Part shown: in pieces, positions 45,747 to 56,062 of the stretch
Layout: the number at the start of each line of letters is the position of its first letter
Position numbering within the stretch: the stretch's first letter is position 1
NCBI GenBank assembly: GCA_938014335.1
Contig: CALLRP010000030.1
Span: 1 to 59,782 of the forward strand
Origin: an uncultured bacterium
Lineage (GTDB): Bacteria; Hydrogenedentota; Hydrogenedentia; Hydrogenedentales; Hydrogenedentaceae
Direction: 5' to 3'
DNA length: 59,782 nt
Translations under genes and position numbers: made by a program
The notes under the pieces: generated by a model
What the model saw: only the letters and a program-made list of their open reading frames with translations
What the model was told of the DNA's origin: nothing
Databases searched by the model: none

Positions 45747-46841
45747 TTATTCTTCTTCTTGTTCTTCTTCTAACATTTTTTCCGCTAATAAATCTTCTGC
45801 TTCGCTAACCTGTCCCTGTACGCCAGGTTCATGAAATTCTATTGGTTTCCGTATAGTACGAGGTTTTTCACTCTGCTTTTTTTTCATACCTAAACGGAGT
45901 CCTAATTTTTGCAATGCTTCGTTTACTTTTTCAAGAGTGGTAGCACCCAAATTAGGTAGTTTAGCAAGAGATTCTTCGGTGTATGCCACAAGGTCACCTA
46001 AGTTGTGAATATTAGCTTTCTTAAAGCAATTTAATGCTCTTTGAGGAAACTCAACTTGTTCGATAGGTTTGAGAAGCAAAGCATTCATTTTGATTTCGTA
46101 AATATCTTCTTCGTTCTCTTCTTCCTCATCTGATTTAACTTCTACTTTCTCTTGCTTTACAAAAATACGCAAATGGTCAATTAATAATGAGGAAGCCTGT
46201 TCTAAAGCAAGTTCAGGCGTAATAGAACCATTGGTCCAGATTTCAAGAATAAGTCGGTCATAATCCGTCTTTTGTCCAACACGAGCATCTTCCACCTGGA
46301 AATTGACTTTTGTTACTGGAGAGAAACTGGCATCTAAATAGATGGTTCCGCGTTCAGCATGTCCTAATTCCAATTCTTCTGCGGGGACATATCCTCTACC
46401 GAGGGAAACTTTTATTTCCATATTTAATTTGGCGTCACTACGGACAGGAACTGCTATCACATGGTCAGGATTAAAAACATCAACAGGTTGTCCTTTGAAC
46501 AGGTCTTTGGCATAGATAATATTTTCTCCTTCATGTTGGAAGGAAAAAATGAGGGAATCTCCTTGATTAAGTGCTATTTGACAGCGTTTGAGATTTAAGA
46601 CAAGATCTGTAACATCTTCCTGGAAACCGGGGATGGCTGAAAATTCGTGATATATTCCATCAATTTTGATGGCGGTAATAGCACTCCCTTCTAACGAGGC
46701 AAGAAGTACTCGCCGTAGTGAATTTCCTACGGTTACGCCATATCCCCGTTCGAAAGGTTCTACAATAATCCGCGCATAACGGTCATTGGAGGACGGGTCA
46801 AATTGAACAACTTCTGGAATGATGAAATCTTTTGCTACCAT
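45747..46841 (-). CDS. rpoA: DNA-directed RNA polymerase subunit alpha
   Basis: 364 aa. N-terminal assembly domain (ERGYGVTVGNSLRRVLLASLEGSAITA, residues about 33-59) and the C-terminal alpha-CTD (residues about 255-325: RALNCFKKANIHNLGDLV, LPNLGATTLEKVNEALQKLGLRLG) that binds UP elements and activators. About 40 extra residues follow with an acidic end (EEEQEEE). The linker between domains is very Glu-rich. Preceded by rpsK without an rpsD between. Confidence 0.97.
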   Translation of the reverse strand: MVAKDFIIPEVVQFDPSSNDRYARIIVEPFERGYGVTVGNSLRRVLLASLEGSAITAIKIDGIYHEFSAIPGFQEDVTDLVLNLKRCQIALNQGDSLIFSFQHEGENIIYAKDLFKGQPVDVFNPDHVIAVPVRSDAKLNMEIKVSLGRGYVPAEELELGHAERGTIYLDASFSPVTKVNFQVEDARVGQKTDYDRLILEIWTNGSITPELALEQASSLLIDHLRIFVKQEKVEVKSDEEEENEEDIYEIKMNALLLKPIEQVEFPQRALNCFKKANIHNLGDLVAYTEESLAKLPNLGATTLEKVNEALQKLGLRLGMKKKQSEKPRTIRKPIEFHEPGVQGQVSEAEDLLAEKMLEEEQEEE

Positions 46842-46912
46842 TTGGTTACACCCTTTGAATTTATGGTTATGCGTATTGTTTATTAATCTACTAATTTATA
46901 TAAAATAGAAGT

Positions 46913-47311
46913 CTATACCCTTCTTCTTTTCCGCGGTCTACAACCGTTATGAGGAATAGGAGTCGTGTCTTTTATCATCGTCACATTTAAGCCTGCCGCT
47001 TGAATGGCTCGAATTGCTGATTCACGACCGGCTCCGGGACCACTTACAAAAACACTTACTTCGCGAAGTCCCATTTCCAATGCTCGTTTGCTGGCTTGTT
47101 CCGCAGCTAATTGTGCTGCATAAGCAGTACTCTTACGGGAACCACTGAAACCTACTTGCCCAGCACTCGACCAGGAAATAACATTTCCTAAATGGTCTGT
47201 TATGGATACAATCGTATTGTTAAATGTTGCTTGAATATAGGCGTTTCCTGAGCTTATTCCCAATAAAACTTTTTTCTTTTTGGGTCTTGATTTACCTTTG
47301 TCTTTTTGCAC
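46913..47311 (-). CDS. rpsK: 30S ribosomal protein S11
   Basis: 132 aa. [22 protein letters not shown] and the C-terminal [18 protein letters not shown] are characteristic of S11, which binds 16S rRNA in the platform and contacts S7 and S21. Downstream of rpsM by 54 bp. Confidence 0.97.
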   Translation of the reverse strand: MQKDKGKSRPKKKKVLLGISSGNAYIQATFNNTIVSITDHLGNVISWSSAGQVGFSGSRKSTAYAAQLAAEQASKRALEMGLREVSVFVSGPGAGRESAIRAIQAAGLNVTMIKDTTPIPHNGCRPRKRRRV

Positions 47312-47365
47312 GGACGATTCTCCTTTTGCAATTTATATTTTAATTTTATTTATAACTGCTACTGT

Positions 47366-47731
47366 TTATTTCTTTTTAGAAGCAATTCTGCGTGGCCCTT
47401 TCCGGGTACGGGCATTGGTATGTGTCCGCTGTCCACGGACAGGAAGTCCCTTTTTATGTCGTGTCCCACGATAGCATCCGATATCCATTAGCCTTTTTAT
47501 GTTGGCAGCGATTTCCCGTCGAAGATCACCTTCCACTTTGTAGTGGCTTTGGATATATGATGAAATAGTATTTGCTTGTTCGTCGGTTAAATCGCGAACG
47601 CGTATGTCCGGATTAATATTCGTATTTTTTAAAATTTCGAGTGCACGGGCAGGACCTACTCCGTAGATATACGATAATGCCACAACAACTCTTTTGTCTT
47701 TGGGTAAATCTACACCTACAACACGAGCCAT
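47366..47731 (-). CDS. rpsM: 30S ribosomal protein S13
   Basis: 121 aa, typical length. [15 protein letters not shown] start and C-terminal [19 protein letters not shown] that reaches the tRNA P site. Head of the 30S subunit. Preceded by rpmJ by 17 bp. Confidence 0.97.
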   Translation of the reverse strand: MARVVGVDLPKDKRVVVALSYIYGVGPARALEILKNTNINPDIRVRDLTDEQANTISSYIQSHYKVEGDLRREIAANIKRLMDIGCYRGTRHKKGLPVRGQRTHTNARTRKGPRRIASKKK

Positions 47732-47748
47732 TCTTTAACTCTCCTTAT

Positions 47749-47862
47749 TTATCCCTGTTTTTGTTTATGTTTCGGGTTATCACAAATAACACGGACCTGT
47801 CCGTGTCTGCGAATAATTTTACATTTCTCACAAATCTTTTTTACTGAACTTCTGACTTTCAT
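47749..47862 (-). CDS. rpmJ: 50S ribosomal protein L36
   Basis: 37 aa: [20 protein letters not shown] ... [13 protein letters not shown]. The zinc ligands C11, C14, C27 and H32 are all present, so this is the zinc-binding form. It lies between infA and rpsM in the conserved order, with GGAA shortly before the ATG. Short enough to be missed by ORF callers. Confidence 0.95.
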   Translation of the reverse strand: MKVRSSVKKICEKCKIIRRHGQVRVICDNPKHKQKQG

Positions 47863-47879
47863 AATCGTTCCATTTCCTT

Positions 47880-48116
47880 TTATTCGTTTGATGGACCTGA
47901 TTGTTTAAACCGATATGTAATGCGACCGCGAGTAAGGTCATAAGGAGACATTTCCACCTTAACCTTATCACCGGGCAATATTCGTATAAAGTTCATTCTC
48001 ATTTTTCCTGAAACATGTGCCAGTATTGTATGCCCATTCTTTAATTGCACTTTGAACATGCAATTCGGTAGTGGCTCTACAACAACACCGTCAATTTCTA
48101 TGGGTTTTTCTTTCAT
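47880..48116 (-). CDS. infA: Translation initiation factor IF-1
   Basis: 78 aa from the ATG at 48116, the start that aligns with family members ([17 protein letters not shown]). An upstream GTG/TTG at 48134-48137 sits right after AGAGG and could add six residues, so the start is ambiguous. OB-fold residues [19 protein letters not shown] and RGRITYRFK are intact. IF-1 binds the A site during initiation. Confidence 0.94.
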   Translation of the reverse strand: MKEKPIEIDGVVVEPLPNCMFKVQLKNGHTILAHVSGKMRMNFIRILPGDKVKVEMSPYDLTRGRITYRFKQSGPSNE

Positions 48117-48136
48117 ATTATTTGATATCAACACCT

Positions 48137-48913
48137 CTAATTATTTCGTTGTCCCCAGATAAGTTTTTCACTCAAGGAAAGAATTTCTCCTTGATCTTCA
48201 CGGACAACTATACTATGTTCAAAATGGGCACTGGGTAAACCATCACGGGTTACCGCTGTCCAGCCATCGTCTAATATACGAACGGCTGGTGTTCCCATGT
48301 TAACCATCGGTTCTATGGCAAGTATCATACCTTTCCGAAGTCTCACTCCAGGCTTTCCTGTATCAAAGTTTGGTATTTGTAGGGGCTCATGCATCTCCGT
48401 TCCGATACCATGTCCTACAAAATCACGAACCACAGAAAAACCTTCCTTTTTACATGTATTTTCAATAATTTTTCCAATATCGTTTATTGTATTACCTTCT
48501 CGTGCAACTGAAATAGCAAGTGACAACGCTTTATCGGTTGTTTCAATTAATCTTTTTCGTTGAGTATCAATCTCGCCACAGGGTAATGTGACAGCCGCAT
48601 CACCGTAGTAGCCACAATAACATGTTCCAACATCAATACTCACAATTTCTCCTTCTTTTAATACTCGTTTACCGGGGATTCCATGGACGACCTCATCTTC
48701 AATTGATATACAAGTCGCCGCAGGATAGCCTCGGTATCCTTTGAACGATGGAATAGCTCCTCGTTCGCGTATCATTTCTTCGGCAATTTTATCTAAATCT
48801 TTTGTTGAAATTCCCGGTCGGATGTGCTCTGCCAAAGTCGCTAAGACCTCAGCAACTATCTGGTTTGCAGTGCGGAGTAATTCAATCTCCCATTCAGAGC
48901 GAATTACTACCAT
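48137..48913 (-). CDS. map: Methionine aminopeptidase, type I
   Basis: 258 aa. Metal ligands recognisable in [23 protein letters not shown] (Asp pair), [15 protein letters not shown] (His), EPMVNMG (Glu) and FEHSIVV (Glu). Removes the initiator methionine from new proteins. Located between secY and infA; no adk gene is present between secY and map. Confidence 0.96.
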   Translation of the reverse strand: MVVIRSEWEIELLRTANQIVAEVLATLAEHIRPGISTKDLDKIAEEMIRERGAIPSFKGYRGYPAATCISIEDEVVHGIPGKRVLKEGEIVSIDVGTCYCGYYGDAAVTLPCGEIDTQRKRLIETTDKALSLAISVAREGNTINDIGKIIENTCKKEGFSVVRDFVGHGIGTEMHEPLQIPNFDTGKPGVRLRKGMILAIEPMVNMGTPAVRILDDGWTAVTRDGLPSAHFEHSIVVREDQGEILSLSEKLIWGQRNN

Positions 48914-49002
48914 ACCGCATTTTCTTACCTTTGTATAATTAAGGTTATGTATTATAACAACTTATAAAAAATAAATTCAACAAAAAATTATTATTCATCT
49001 AA

Positions 49003-50334
49003 TTAAAAACTTCGGCGAGAACGAATTCTTCCTGCTTTCCCACTGAAGCCATCGTAATGTCTCATTAACAAATGTTGTTCTATTTGCTTAATCGTGTCTA
49101 ATGCGACACCCACTAATATCAACAAACTGGTTCCTCCGAAAAATTGAACGATAGTCCAATCTGGAACTTTGATAAAGAAATACACAGCCTCTGGAAGTAA
49201 CGCAATAACGGCAAGGAATATGGACCCTGCAAGAGTTATTCGTGTCATAATATGATTTAAATATTCTGCTGTGGCTTTACCCGGGCGAACACCGACAATA
49301 ACGCCTCCATATTTCTTCATATTGTCAGCAATTTCTACGGGATTAAAGGTGATGGCTGTATAGAAAAATGAGAAGAAAATAATCAGTCCGCCATAGCATA
49401 TTGCATAACCAAAATTTCCTGGATAGAATAACTCACGGATAATCCATTCTATAGCAGGTATGCGAATTGTATCTCCCAGATATGCAGGTAAAGAAAGTAT
49501 GGAACTTGCAAAAATAATAGGAATGACACCTGCCTGATTTACACGAAGGGGTAAATATGTTTTTTGTCCTCCCGATACTCTTCTTCCCTTAACCTGTCGA
49601 GGATATTGAACTGGGATACGGCGTTGTCCTGTTGTTATTGCAATCGCACCGGCAATAACAGCCACCATCAGGAAAACAAGAACAAGTGCCTGGAACATAT
49701 TTAATTGTTTGGAAACAAAAACCAACTGAACGAGATGTCTTAATGCAGCGGGCATGCGAGACACAATACTGGTAAAGATGATTAAGGACATACCGTTACC
49801 AATACCGAATTCGCTGATTTGTTCTCCTATCCACATAACAAATGCGGCACCTGTTGTAAAGGATAAGATGCAGGTAAAAATGAACATAGGTCCCGGATTG
49901 GGGACAATTTCTCTTCCCAATCCCTGCAAAAACCATGCAATACCCGTGGATTGAATAATACAAAGGACAATGGTTCCATAACGGGTATAGTCGTTAATTT
50001 TTTGTTGTCCCTGTTGTCCTTCTTTTTGTAATTTTTCTAAAGCAGGAATGATGGGAATTAAGAGGGAGAGAATAATGGATGCGGTAATGTAGGGCATAAT
50101 ACCCAATGTAAAAACGGTAGCACGGGCAAAGGCGCCGCCACTAAACATATCGTAGAAACCTAATAGCCCCCCACCCTGACTAATTTTTTGTGCCAATGCA
50201 GCACCATCAATACCGGGAGCTGGAACATGACAGCCAAGACGGTATATGGCTAACATAACAAGAGTAAATATAATTCGGCTTTTTAGTTCCGGTATTTTAA
50301 ACGCATTTTTGAAAGCCTCTAAAGGTTGAGACAC
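49003..50334 (-). CDS. secY: Protein translocase subunit SecY
   Basis: 443 aa with ten transmembrane helices. Family blocks GSGGAFARATVFTLGIMPYITASII-type plug/TM2 region at about 64-90 (here FSGGAFARATVFTLGIMPY), RRIPVQYPRQVKGR in cytoplasmic loop 4, and PVEIADNMKKYGG in loop 5. Forms the SecYEG channel that exports the many Sec-signal proteins of this window. Follows rplO by 21 bp. Confidence 0.97.
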   Translation of the reverse strand: MSQPLEAFKNAFKIPELKSRIIFTLVMLAIYRLGCHVPAPGIDGAALAQKISQGGGLLGFYDMFSGGAFARATVFTLGIMPYITASIILSLLIPIIPALEKLQKEGQQGQQKINDYTRYGTIVLCIIQSTGIAWFLQGLGREIVPNPGPMFIFTCILSFTTGAAFVMWIGEQISEFGIGNGMSLIIFTSIVSRMPAALRHLVQLVFVSKQLNMFQALVLVFLMVAVIAGAIAITTGQRRIPVQYPRQVKGRRVSGGQKTYLPLRVNQAGVIPIIFASSILSLPAYLGDTIRIPAIEWIIRELFYPGNFGYAICYGGLIIFFSFFYTAITFNPVEIADNMKKYGGVIVGVRPGKATAEYLNHIMTRITLAGSIFLAVIALLPEAVYFFIKVPDWTIVQFFGGTSLLILVGVALDTIKQIEQHLLMRHYDGFSGKAGRIRSRRSF

Positions 50335-50355
50335 CGAATTGCTCCTCTCATACGA

Positions 50356-50826
50356 TTATGAGTTTTGAGTTTCTTCTTTTATTTTTTGCAAAGTTATAGT
50401 TCCACCTGCACTTTCTATTTTTTGCTTTGCAGATGGGGAAACGGATTGGACCACAATGTTAAAAGATTTTGTAAGCTCACCTTTACCTAAAATTTTAACT
50501 CCACCTTTCAGTTTCTTTGCTAAACCTTTTTTAATTAAATCTTCTGTAGTAATGGTGGCTCCTGCCTCGAAGAATTTTTCAAGCATTTCCACATTAACTA
50601 TCGATACAGGGAATCTCTTGATATGATGGAAACCGCGTTTCGGCAAACGACGGTGTAATGGCATTTGCCCCCCTTCAAATCCCGGCTTTGTTTTATAACC
50701 TGAACGAGATTGAGCCCCTTTATGTCCACGACAGGAAGTTTTCCCATGTCCAGAACTGGGTCCTCTTCCTACACGTTTCCTTCTTTTTTTAGCACCTTTT
50801 TTATAAGTTAATGTATGAAGTTCCAT
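50356..50826 (-). CDS. rplO: 50S ribosomal protein L15
   Basis: 156 aa. MELHTLTYKKGAKKRRKRVGRGPSSGHGKTSCRGHKG start region is diagnostic. Binds 23S rRNA late in assembly. Starts 27 bp after rpsE: L30 (rpmD), normally between them, is absent. Confidence 0.97.
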   Translation of the reverse strand: MELHTLTYKKGAKKRRKRVGRGPSSGHGKTSCRGHKGAQSRSGYKTKPGFEGGQMPLHRRLPKRGFHHIKRFPVSIVNVEMLEKFFEAGATITTEDLIKKGLAKKLKGGVKILGKGELTKSFNIVVQSVSPSAKQKIESAGGTITLQKIKEETQNS

Positions 50827-50853
50827 CGTCTTTTTCCCTTATTATCTTGTATT

Positions 50854-51402
50854 TTATTCTTCCTTCGATTTATTTTTAATAGATTTTAAGCCTCGAATTT
50901 GTAACAATTCTTCACGGGTTTTTAATTGACGAAGCCCGTTCAAAGTTGCCCATATTACATTTACAGAAGTATTCGAACCTAATGATTTTGTAAGAACATT
51001 AGAATAGCCTGCCGCTTCTAAAACAGCACGCACCGGCCCCCCCGCAACAATACCTGTCCCGCGAGAAGCCGGCTTCAATAAAACACGGGCTGCATCGGCT
51101 CTGCCCAATACTTCATGAGGAATAGTCGTTTCCACAATGGGAACTTTGAACATATTTTTCTTTGCTTTTTCGGTTGCCTTGCGAATAGCATCCATAGTTT
51201 CACCTGCTTTCCCAATGGCCGCACCAATACTTCCTTTGCCATCACCTACCACAACAAGGGCAGAAAAACTAAACCGTTTACCACCTTTTACTACCTTAGC
51301 AACACGGCTCACGCGAATTACCTGTTCGATAAATTCTGTAGGTTGTTGCTCTAATACGACATCGTCTTCTTCAGTATTTCTTCTGGGTTTTCTTTCCATC
51401 AT
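50854..51402 (-). CDS. rpsE: 30S ribosomal protein S5
   Basis: 182 aa. [25 protein letters not shown] (double-stranded-RNA-binding fold) and [29 protein letters not shown]. Acts in translation fidelity at the decoding site. Follows rplR by 14 bp. Confidence 0.97.
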   Translation of the reverse strand: MMERKPRRNTEEDDVVLEQQPTEFIEQVIRVSRVAKVVKGGKRFSFSALVVVGDGKGSIGAAIGKAGETMDAIRKATEKAKKNMFKVPIVETTIPHEVLGRADAARVLLKPASRGTGIVAGGPVRAVLEAAGYSNVLTKSLGSNTSVNVIWATLNGLRQLKTREELLQIRGLKSIKNKSKEE

Positions 51403-51416
51403 ATTTTATATTCTCC

Positions 51417-51770
51417 TTAGAATTTTAATCCTGCTTCGCGTGCGGAATCTGCAAGAGCCTTAACTCGACCATGATACAGATGTCCTCCACGGTCGAATGC
51501 TACTTTTTCGATGGACAGGGCAAGTGCTTTTTTCGCAAGTTCACTTCCCACTTGTTTTGCGGATTCAATATTTCCGCCTTTAATCTTTAACTGCACGGAT
51601 GATGCAGAAACTAAAGTTTTCCCCTGCGTATCATCAATGAGTTGGGCATAAATATGGTTTAATGTTTTGGTTACACGCAATCTTGGACATGATGGTGTAC
51701 CCGAAATCTTTTTACGAATTCTTTTCTTTCGGCGTTCTAATCGAGCTATTTTTTGATAAATCTTTTTCAT
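51417..51770 (-). CDS. rplR: 50S ribosomal protein L18
   Basis: 117 aa. [29 protein letters not shown] and C-terminal [24 protein letters not shown] are typical of L18, which holds 5S rRNA in the central protuberance with L5. Confidence 0.97.
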   Translation of the reverse strand: MKKIYQKIARLERRKKRIRKKISGTPSCPRLRVTKTLNHIYAQLIDDTQGKTLVSASSVQLKIKGGNIESAKQVGSELAKKALALSIEKVAFDRGGHLYHGRVKALADSAREAGLKF

Positions 51771-51789
51771 AATTTTACTATCCTATCGG

Positions 51790-52329
51790 TTATTTACCAC
51801 CTGCTTTAGTTTCTTTCCTACGAATGCGTTCGTAATCGTAACGGATGCCCTTCCCTTTATAAGGTTCGGGTTTGCGTAATGCACGGATGTTAGCCGAAAC
51901 CTGCCCTACAAGTTCTTTGTCAATCCCGAGAACTTTTATCGTTTGTGGATTGTCCACTTGAAAAGTAATCCCGGCTGGGGGTTCCACACTAACCGGATGA
52001 CTAAACCCTAATGTAAGGTTCAGGTTTTTGCCCTGTAAGGATGCACGGTATCCGACACCTTCGATAAGCAAGGTCTTCTGATACCCTTTTGTAACGCCGA
52101 TAACCATATTATTAATAAGGACACGGGTTAATCCATGCAGAGCTCTATGTTCTCTTTTATCGCTGGGTCTCTGAACGACGATTTGTTTGTCTTCAATATT
52201 TATAATGACCTCTGGATGAAAGGTTCTTTGTAGTGTTCCTTTTGGTCCCGTCACGGTAAGGGTATTCCCCTTTAATTCACATTTGACATCATCCGGAACG
52301 GGCACCGGCAATTTACCTATCCGCGACAC
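51790..52329 (-). CDS. rplF: 50S ribosomal protein L6
   Basis: 179 aa. SRIGKLPVPVPDDVKCELKGN start and C-terminal PEPYKGKGIRYDYERIRRKETKAGGK are diagnostic. Binds near the factor-binding site of the 50S subunit. Confidence 0.97.
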   Translation of the reverse strand: MSRIGKLPVPVPDDVKCELKGNTLTVTGPKGTLQRTFHPEVIINIEDKQIVVQRPSDKREHRALHGLTRVLINNMVIGVTKGYQKTLLIEGVGYRASLQGKNLNLTLGFSHPVSVEPPAGITFQVDNPQTIKVLGIDKELVGQVSANIRALRKPEPYKGKGIRYDYERIRRKETKAGGK

Positions 52330-52365
52330 TGTTAATCCCTTTCTTTTATATCATATTGTTTTGGG

Positions 52366-52764
52366 TTACCATACTTCACAAATAATCTCGCCACCAAGTT
52401 TTTGTTTCTTTGCGTCACGACCTGTCATGATCCCTTTCGGAGTTGACATGATTTGCATACCAAAACCACTCCGCACTGGCTTTAAATCACGATAGCCAGA
52501 ATATCTGCGGATGCTGGGTCTACTTACTCTCCGAATTCCTTGAATTACAGAGCGACGGTCTTTTGTATAATTAAGTCGGATTTTCAGTTGAGGTTTCTGA
52601 GTCTCTGTATCCAACTGATAATCTGCAATAAATCCCTCTTTTTTAAGAACTTTGCAGACTTCTTCTTTTATCTTGGAAGCAGGAACTTCAACGGTTACAT
52701 GTCCTGCTTGTGCTGCATTGCGAATTCGCGTTAGCATATCGCTGATGGGGTCATTCATAGCCAT
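52366..52764 (-). CDS. rpsH: 30S ribosomal protein S8
   Basis: 132 aa from the ATG at 52764 (AAGGG 8 nt upstream); a longer frame to 52791 would overlap rpsN. MNDPISDMLTRIRNA start, and C-terminal STPKGIMTGRDAKKQKLGGEIICEVW are typical. Central 16S rRNA binder and translational repressor of the spc operon in E. coli. Confidence 0.96.
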   Translation of the reverse strand: MAMNDPISDMLTRIRNAAQAGHVTVEVPASKIKEEVCKVLKKEGFIADYQLDTETQKPQLKIRLNYTKDRRSVIQGIRRVSRPSIRRYSGYRDLKPVRSGFGMQIMSTPKGIMTGRDAKKQKLGGEIICEVW

Positions 52765-52784
52765 ATTTCTTACCCTTTTCTTAT

Positions 52785-52970
52785 TTACCAACTCGATTTA
52801 GTTACACCGGGGATTTTGCCTTCCAAAGCCAAAGTACGAAAACAAATTCTACAAATCTGGAAATCACGCATAAACGCTCTCGGTCTTCCACAGCGTTTAC
52901 AGCGATTGTATTTGCGGACTTTGTATTTGGGAGGTCTGCTTGCTTTTATCATTAGAGATTTCTTAGCCAC
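52785..52970 (-). CDS. rpsN: 30S ribosomal protein S14, zinc-binding short type
   Basis: 61 aa (type Z). Zinc ligands in CKRCGRPRA and QICRICFR. The short form with CxxC...CxxC differs from the 101-aa E. coli type. Between rplE and rpsH as usual. Confidence 0.97.
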   Translation of the reverse strand: MAKKSLMIKASRPPKYKVRKYNRCKRCGRPRAFMRDFQICRICFRTLALEGKIPGVTKSSW

Positions 52971-52981
52971 AATGGTTACTC

Positions 52982-53527
52982 CTATGTTGTAAATGGCATT
53001 CCAAACATTCTTAATATTTCACGATTTGCATCTGTGGATGTTGAATTTTTGAATACAAAAGTGATGTTCATTCCACGAACGCGTTGAATACTATCAATGT
53101 TGATTTCCGGAAAAATCGTTTGCTCTTTCAAACCTAATGTATAATTCCCGAACTCGTCAAATGATTTCACAGGGACCCCACGAAAGTCACGAATACGGGG
53201 AATAGCAACATTGAATAAACGATCCATAAATTCATACATACGGTCGCCTCGCAAAGTTACCCGACATCCAATACTCACGCCTTTTCTTAATTTAAAATTG
53301 GATACGGATTTTTTCGCTTTACGAATTTGTGGCTTCTGTCCCGTAATGATACTTAACTCATTGACCGCATTTTCTAAAAGTCGAGCATCTTGAGTAGCGT
53401 CTCCGACGCCCATATTAACAACGATTTTTTCCAATCGCGGAACCTGCATTACATTTTTGTATTGGAATTTTTTCATCGCCTCTGGGACGATTTGTTGGAA
53501 ATATTTCTCTTTTAACCTTGGAGCCAC
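52982..53527 (-). CDS. rplE: 50S ribosomal protein L5
   Basis: 181 aa. [16 protein letters not shown] and [28 protein letters not shown], and [20 protein letters not shown]. Binds 5S rRNA and the P-site tRNA elbow. Follows rplX by 17 bp. Confidence 0.97.
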   Translation of the reverse strand: MAPRLKEKYFQQIVPEAMKKFQYKNVMQVPRLEKIVVNMGVGDATQDARLLENAVNELSIITGQKPQIRKAKKSVSNFKLRKGVSIGCRVTLRGDRMYEFMDRLFNVAIPRIRDFRGVPVKSFDEFGNYTLGLKEQTIFPEINIDSIQRVRGMNITFVFKNSTSTDANREILRMFGMPFTT

Positions 53528-53544
53528 GGTTTCTTTCTCCTTCT

Positions 53545-53856
53545 TTAATCTAATGCTTCACCGGTTGCTTCCCAAACACGAACACGGCGTCCATCTTCTA
53601 ATCGTTTCATTTTTATCTTTGAGGGTGCATTAATAGCTTCGCACCACGGAGCTACCTTCGAAATGTGAATAGGGGCTTCTTTCTGGACAATACCTCCTGC
53701 TTGATTTCGTGCAGAAGGTTTTGTATGTCGTTTTACAATGTTTACCCCTTCTACCAATATTTTTTGTTCTTTAGGGTAAACTTCTAATACTCTACCTTTT
53801 TTCCCTTTGTATTCCCCACGAATGACTACAACGGTATCTTTTTTACGAATGTGCAT
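53545..53856 (-). CDS. rplX: 50S ribosomal protein L24
   Basis: 103 aa from the ATG at 53856, which has GGAGG 8 nt upstream; the ATG at 53871 overlaps that ribosome-binding site. KOW motif [24 protein letters not shown] and [15 protein letters not shown]. Early 50S assembly protein. Confidence 0.96.
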   Translation of the reverse strand: MHIRKKDTVVVIRGEYKGKKGRVLEVYPKEQKILVEGVNIVKRHTKPSARNQAGGIVQKEAPIHISKVAPWCEAINAPSKIKMKRLEDGRRVRVWEATGEALD

Positions 53857-53872
53857 AACACGAACCTCCATC

Positions 53873-54241
53873 TTATAATACTTCGGGGGCTAAGGAGACA
53901 ATTCGCATGAACCCTTTTTCTCGCAATTCACGAGCCACAGGTCCAAAAATGCGTGTTCCCCGAGGTTCCATTTGATTGTTAAGTATCACAGCCGCATTAG
54001 AATCGAAACGGATGGTTGTTCCATCCGGACGTTGTGTATCCCGACGCATGCGGACAACCACTGCCTTTACAACATCCCCCTTCTTTATATTTGAATTGGG
54101 GATGGCTTCTTTAACGCTGGCAGTAATTATATCTCCCAAGCCTGCATAGCGACGCTTGGAACTTCCCATAACCTGGATAACCCGAATAACACGGGCACCT
54201 GAATTATCGGCTACTTTTAATCTTGAATATATCTGAATCAT
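53873..54241 (-). CDS. rplN: 50S ribosomal protein L14
   Basis: 122 aa. [24 protein letters not shown] and C-terminal [23 protein letters not shown]. At the subunit interface. Normal length. Confidence 0.97.
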   Translation of the reverse strand: MIQIYSRLKVADNSGARVIRVIQVMGSSKRRYAGLGDIITASVKEAIPNSNIKKGDVVKAVVVRMRRDTQRPDGTTIRFDSNAAVILNNQMEPRGTRIFGPVARELREKGFMRIVSLAPEVL

Positions 54242-54249
54242 GGGATTTT

Positions 54250-54606
54250 TTACTCCTCTGCTGGTTGCTCAGAACCGACAATTTCTTTTGTTTCTTCTAT
54301 CTGCAAAGTTTCTTCTATACCTTTCTTTTTGAGAACATCCGCAGATTGGATTATTTCTATCAATCTCCAGCGTTTCGTTTTACTTAACGGTCGGCATTCC
54401 CGAATTCGAACAAGGTCTCCAACTTTTGCTTTATTTTCTTCGTCGTGGGCTTTATATTTCTTTGTTCGTTTGATACCTTTTTTATAGAGAGGATGAAGTT
54501 GTACTCGCTCCACGCTAACCGTAATAGTCTTATTCATGGCATCACTCGTAACAACTCCGACAAGTTCTTTTTTTAACCCTGTTGTTTTCTTATTTTCTGA
54601 ACTCAT
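54250..54606 (-). CDS. rpsQ: 30S ribosomal protein S17, with C-terminal acidic extension
   Basis: 118 aa from the ATG at 54606 (AGGA about 10 nt upstream); an in-frame ATG at 54630 has no ribosome-binding site. The conserved S17 OB-fold is residues about 11-85 ([39 protein letters not shown]). About 30 acidic residues ([21 protein letters not shown]) follow, beyond the usual 80-90 aa. Primary 16S rRNA binder. Confidence 0.95.
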   Translation of the reverse strand: MSSENKKTTGLKKELVGVVTSDAMNKTITVSVERVQLHPLYKKGIKRTKKYKAHDEENKAKVGDLVRIRECRPLSKTKRWRLIEIIQSADVLKKKGIEETLQIEETKEIVGSEQPAEE

Positions 54607-54640
54607 AGTTCGCAATTCCTGATTCTCCATTTAATTAGTT

Positions 54641-54865
54641 CTACTTGTTCTTTCTACTTTTTGGTTTGCCTTGTTCTGCCAGTTCTCGTTCTTTAAGAAT
54701 GGTCTTTATCCGAGCAATATCTTTTCGAGCAAGACGACCGGCTCGAACATTATCTACAACACCGGTTACTAATTTTAATCGAAAATTGATTAATTCCTTC
54801 TTTCGTTCTTCGAGGAGTGCTAATAATTCCTCGTTATTCTTATCGCGTAAATCCTTCGCTTGCAT
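54641..54865 (-). CDS. rpmC: 50S ribosomal protein L29
   Basis: 74 aa. LRDKNNEELLALLEERKKELINFR and RAGRLARKDIARIKTILKERE are the two helices of L29, located at the exit tunnel near the signal-recognition-particle site. Confidence 0.96.
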   Translation of the reverse strand: MQAKDLRDKNNEELLALLEERKKELINFRLKLVTGVVDNVRAGRLARKDIARIKTILKERELAEQGKPKSRKNK

Positions 54866-54889
54866 TTTGTTCTATCCTCTCGTAAACGA

Positions 54890-55297
54890 TTAACTTCGTT
54901 TTATCAATGTTGTTTTAATGGGCAGTTTGTGTCCCGCTAAACGAAACGCCTCTTCGGCTAAATTATGCTCTACCCCTTCTACTTCGAATAGGATGCGACC
55001 TCTTTTCACAACCGCAACCCATTCTTCCGGGGCGCCCTTCCCTTTACCCATACGGGTTTCTGCAGGTTTTTTAGAAATGGGTTTATCAGGGAAAACACGG
55101 ACAAAGATTTTGCCACCGCGTTTTAAGTGTCGAGTAATAGCAATACGCGCCGCTTCTATCTGGCGAGCGGTAATCCACGCGGTTTCCAGTGCTTTAAGTC
55201 CATATTCACCAAAATTTACTTCAGTAGCACCTTTGGAAACTCCGCGTCTTCTTCCGCGTTGTTGCTTTCTGTATTTTGTTCTTCGTGGAGATAACAT
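54890..55297 (-). CDS. rplP: 50S ribosomal protein L16
   Basis: 135 aa. [16 protein letters not shown] start and [24 protein letters not shown] are diagnostic. Positions A-site tRNA in the 50S subunit. Follows rpsC by 12 bp. Confidence 0.97.
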   Translation of the reverse strand: MLSPRRTKYRKQQRGRRRGVSKGATEVNFGEYGLKALETAWITARQIEAARIAITRHLKRGGKIFVRVFPDKPISKKPAETRMGKGKGAPEEWVAVVKRGRILFEVEGVEHNLAEEAFRLAGHKLPIKTTLIKRS

Positions 55298-55309
55298 GTC
55301 CTATACTCC

Positions 55310-56050
55310 TCACGCATTCGTTGGTTTGTTATGGGGTGTTCTCCGAGCAGGTCTTCCGGAACGTTCCCGAGAAGGGGCCATTCGAACTGTTTCAACACCT
55401 GCAACACCAGAGACAAACTTTTTATGTTCAATATCACCTAAATATATCCATACTTTCACACCAATAGTCCCATAAGTGGTAAAACTGGTTGCCACACCGT
55501 AATCTACCCATGCCCTCAATGTATGAAGGGGAACGCTACCCTCATGAGTCTGTTCTGCTCGGGCAATTTCTGAACCATTCAATCTACCCGCAACACGGAT
55601 GCGAATACCTTTGGCCCCTGCTCGAAGTGCCGTTTCAACTGCTCGTTTCATGGCACGGCGAAACGATGCACGCTTTTCGATTTGAAGGGCAATATTTTCT
55701 GCAACCAATTGAGCATTTAATTCAGGAAATTTTACTTCGACAATCTGTAAGTTAATTATTTTCTCGGGACACAGAATTTCCATTTCAGTCTTAAGTTTTT
55801 CTAATTCTATACCTTTCTGGCCGATAACAAGACCCGGTCTCGCCGTATATACAAGGATTTTGATTTTCTTTCCGGCTCGTTCTACATCAATACGGGCTAC
55901 ACCAGCTGCAAATAATCTTTTCTTCAGATACTCACGAATTTTCAGGTCTTCATGAAACAAAGTTGAGTATTCTTTTTCGTTATACCATATAGAAGACCAA
56001 TTTTCGATAACTCCTAAACGGAAACCAAATGGATGAACTTTTTGTCCCAC
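55310..56050 (-). CDS. rpsC: 30S ribosomal protein S3
   Basis: 246 aa. [14 protein letters not shown] start, KH domain with [14 protein letters not shown], and the C-terminal [32 protein letters not shown]. Head of the 30S subunit, near the mRNA entrance. Confidence 0.97.
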   Translation of the reverse strand: MGQKVHPFGFRLGVIENWSSIWYNEKEYSTLFHEDLKIREYLKKRLFAAGVARIDVERAGKKIKILVYTARPGLVIGQKGIELEKLKTEMEILCPEKIINLQIVEVKFPELNAQLVAENIALQIEKRASFRRAMKRAVETALRAGAKGIRIRVAGRLNGSEIARAEQTHEGSVPLHTLRAWVDYGVATSFTTYGTIGVKVWIYLGDIEHKKFVSGVAGVETVRMAPSRERSGRPARRTPHNKPTNA

Positions 56051-56062
56051 GCGTATCTCCTT

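Noticed and set aside
54918..55475. 185-codon antisense frame opposite rplP/rpsC
   Set aside because: Pure shadow of two certain ribosomal genes; no start signal and no family resemblance.
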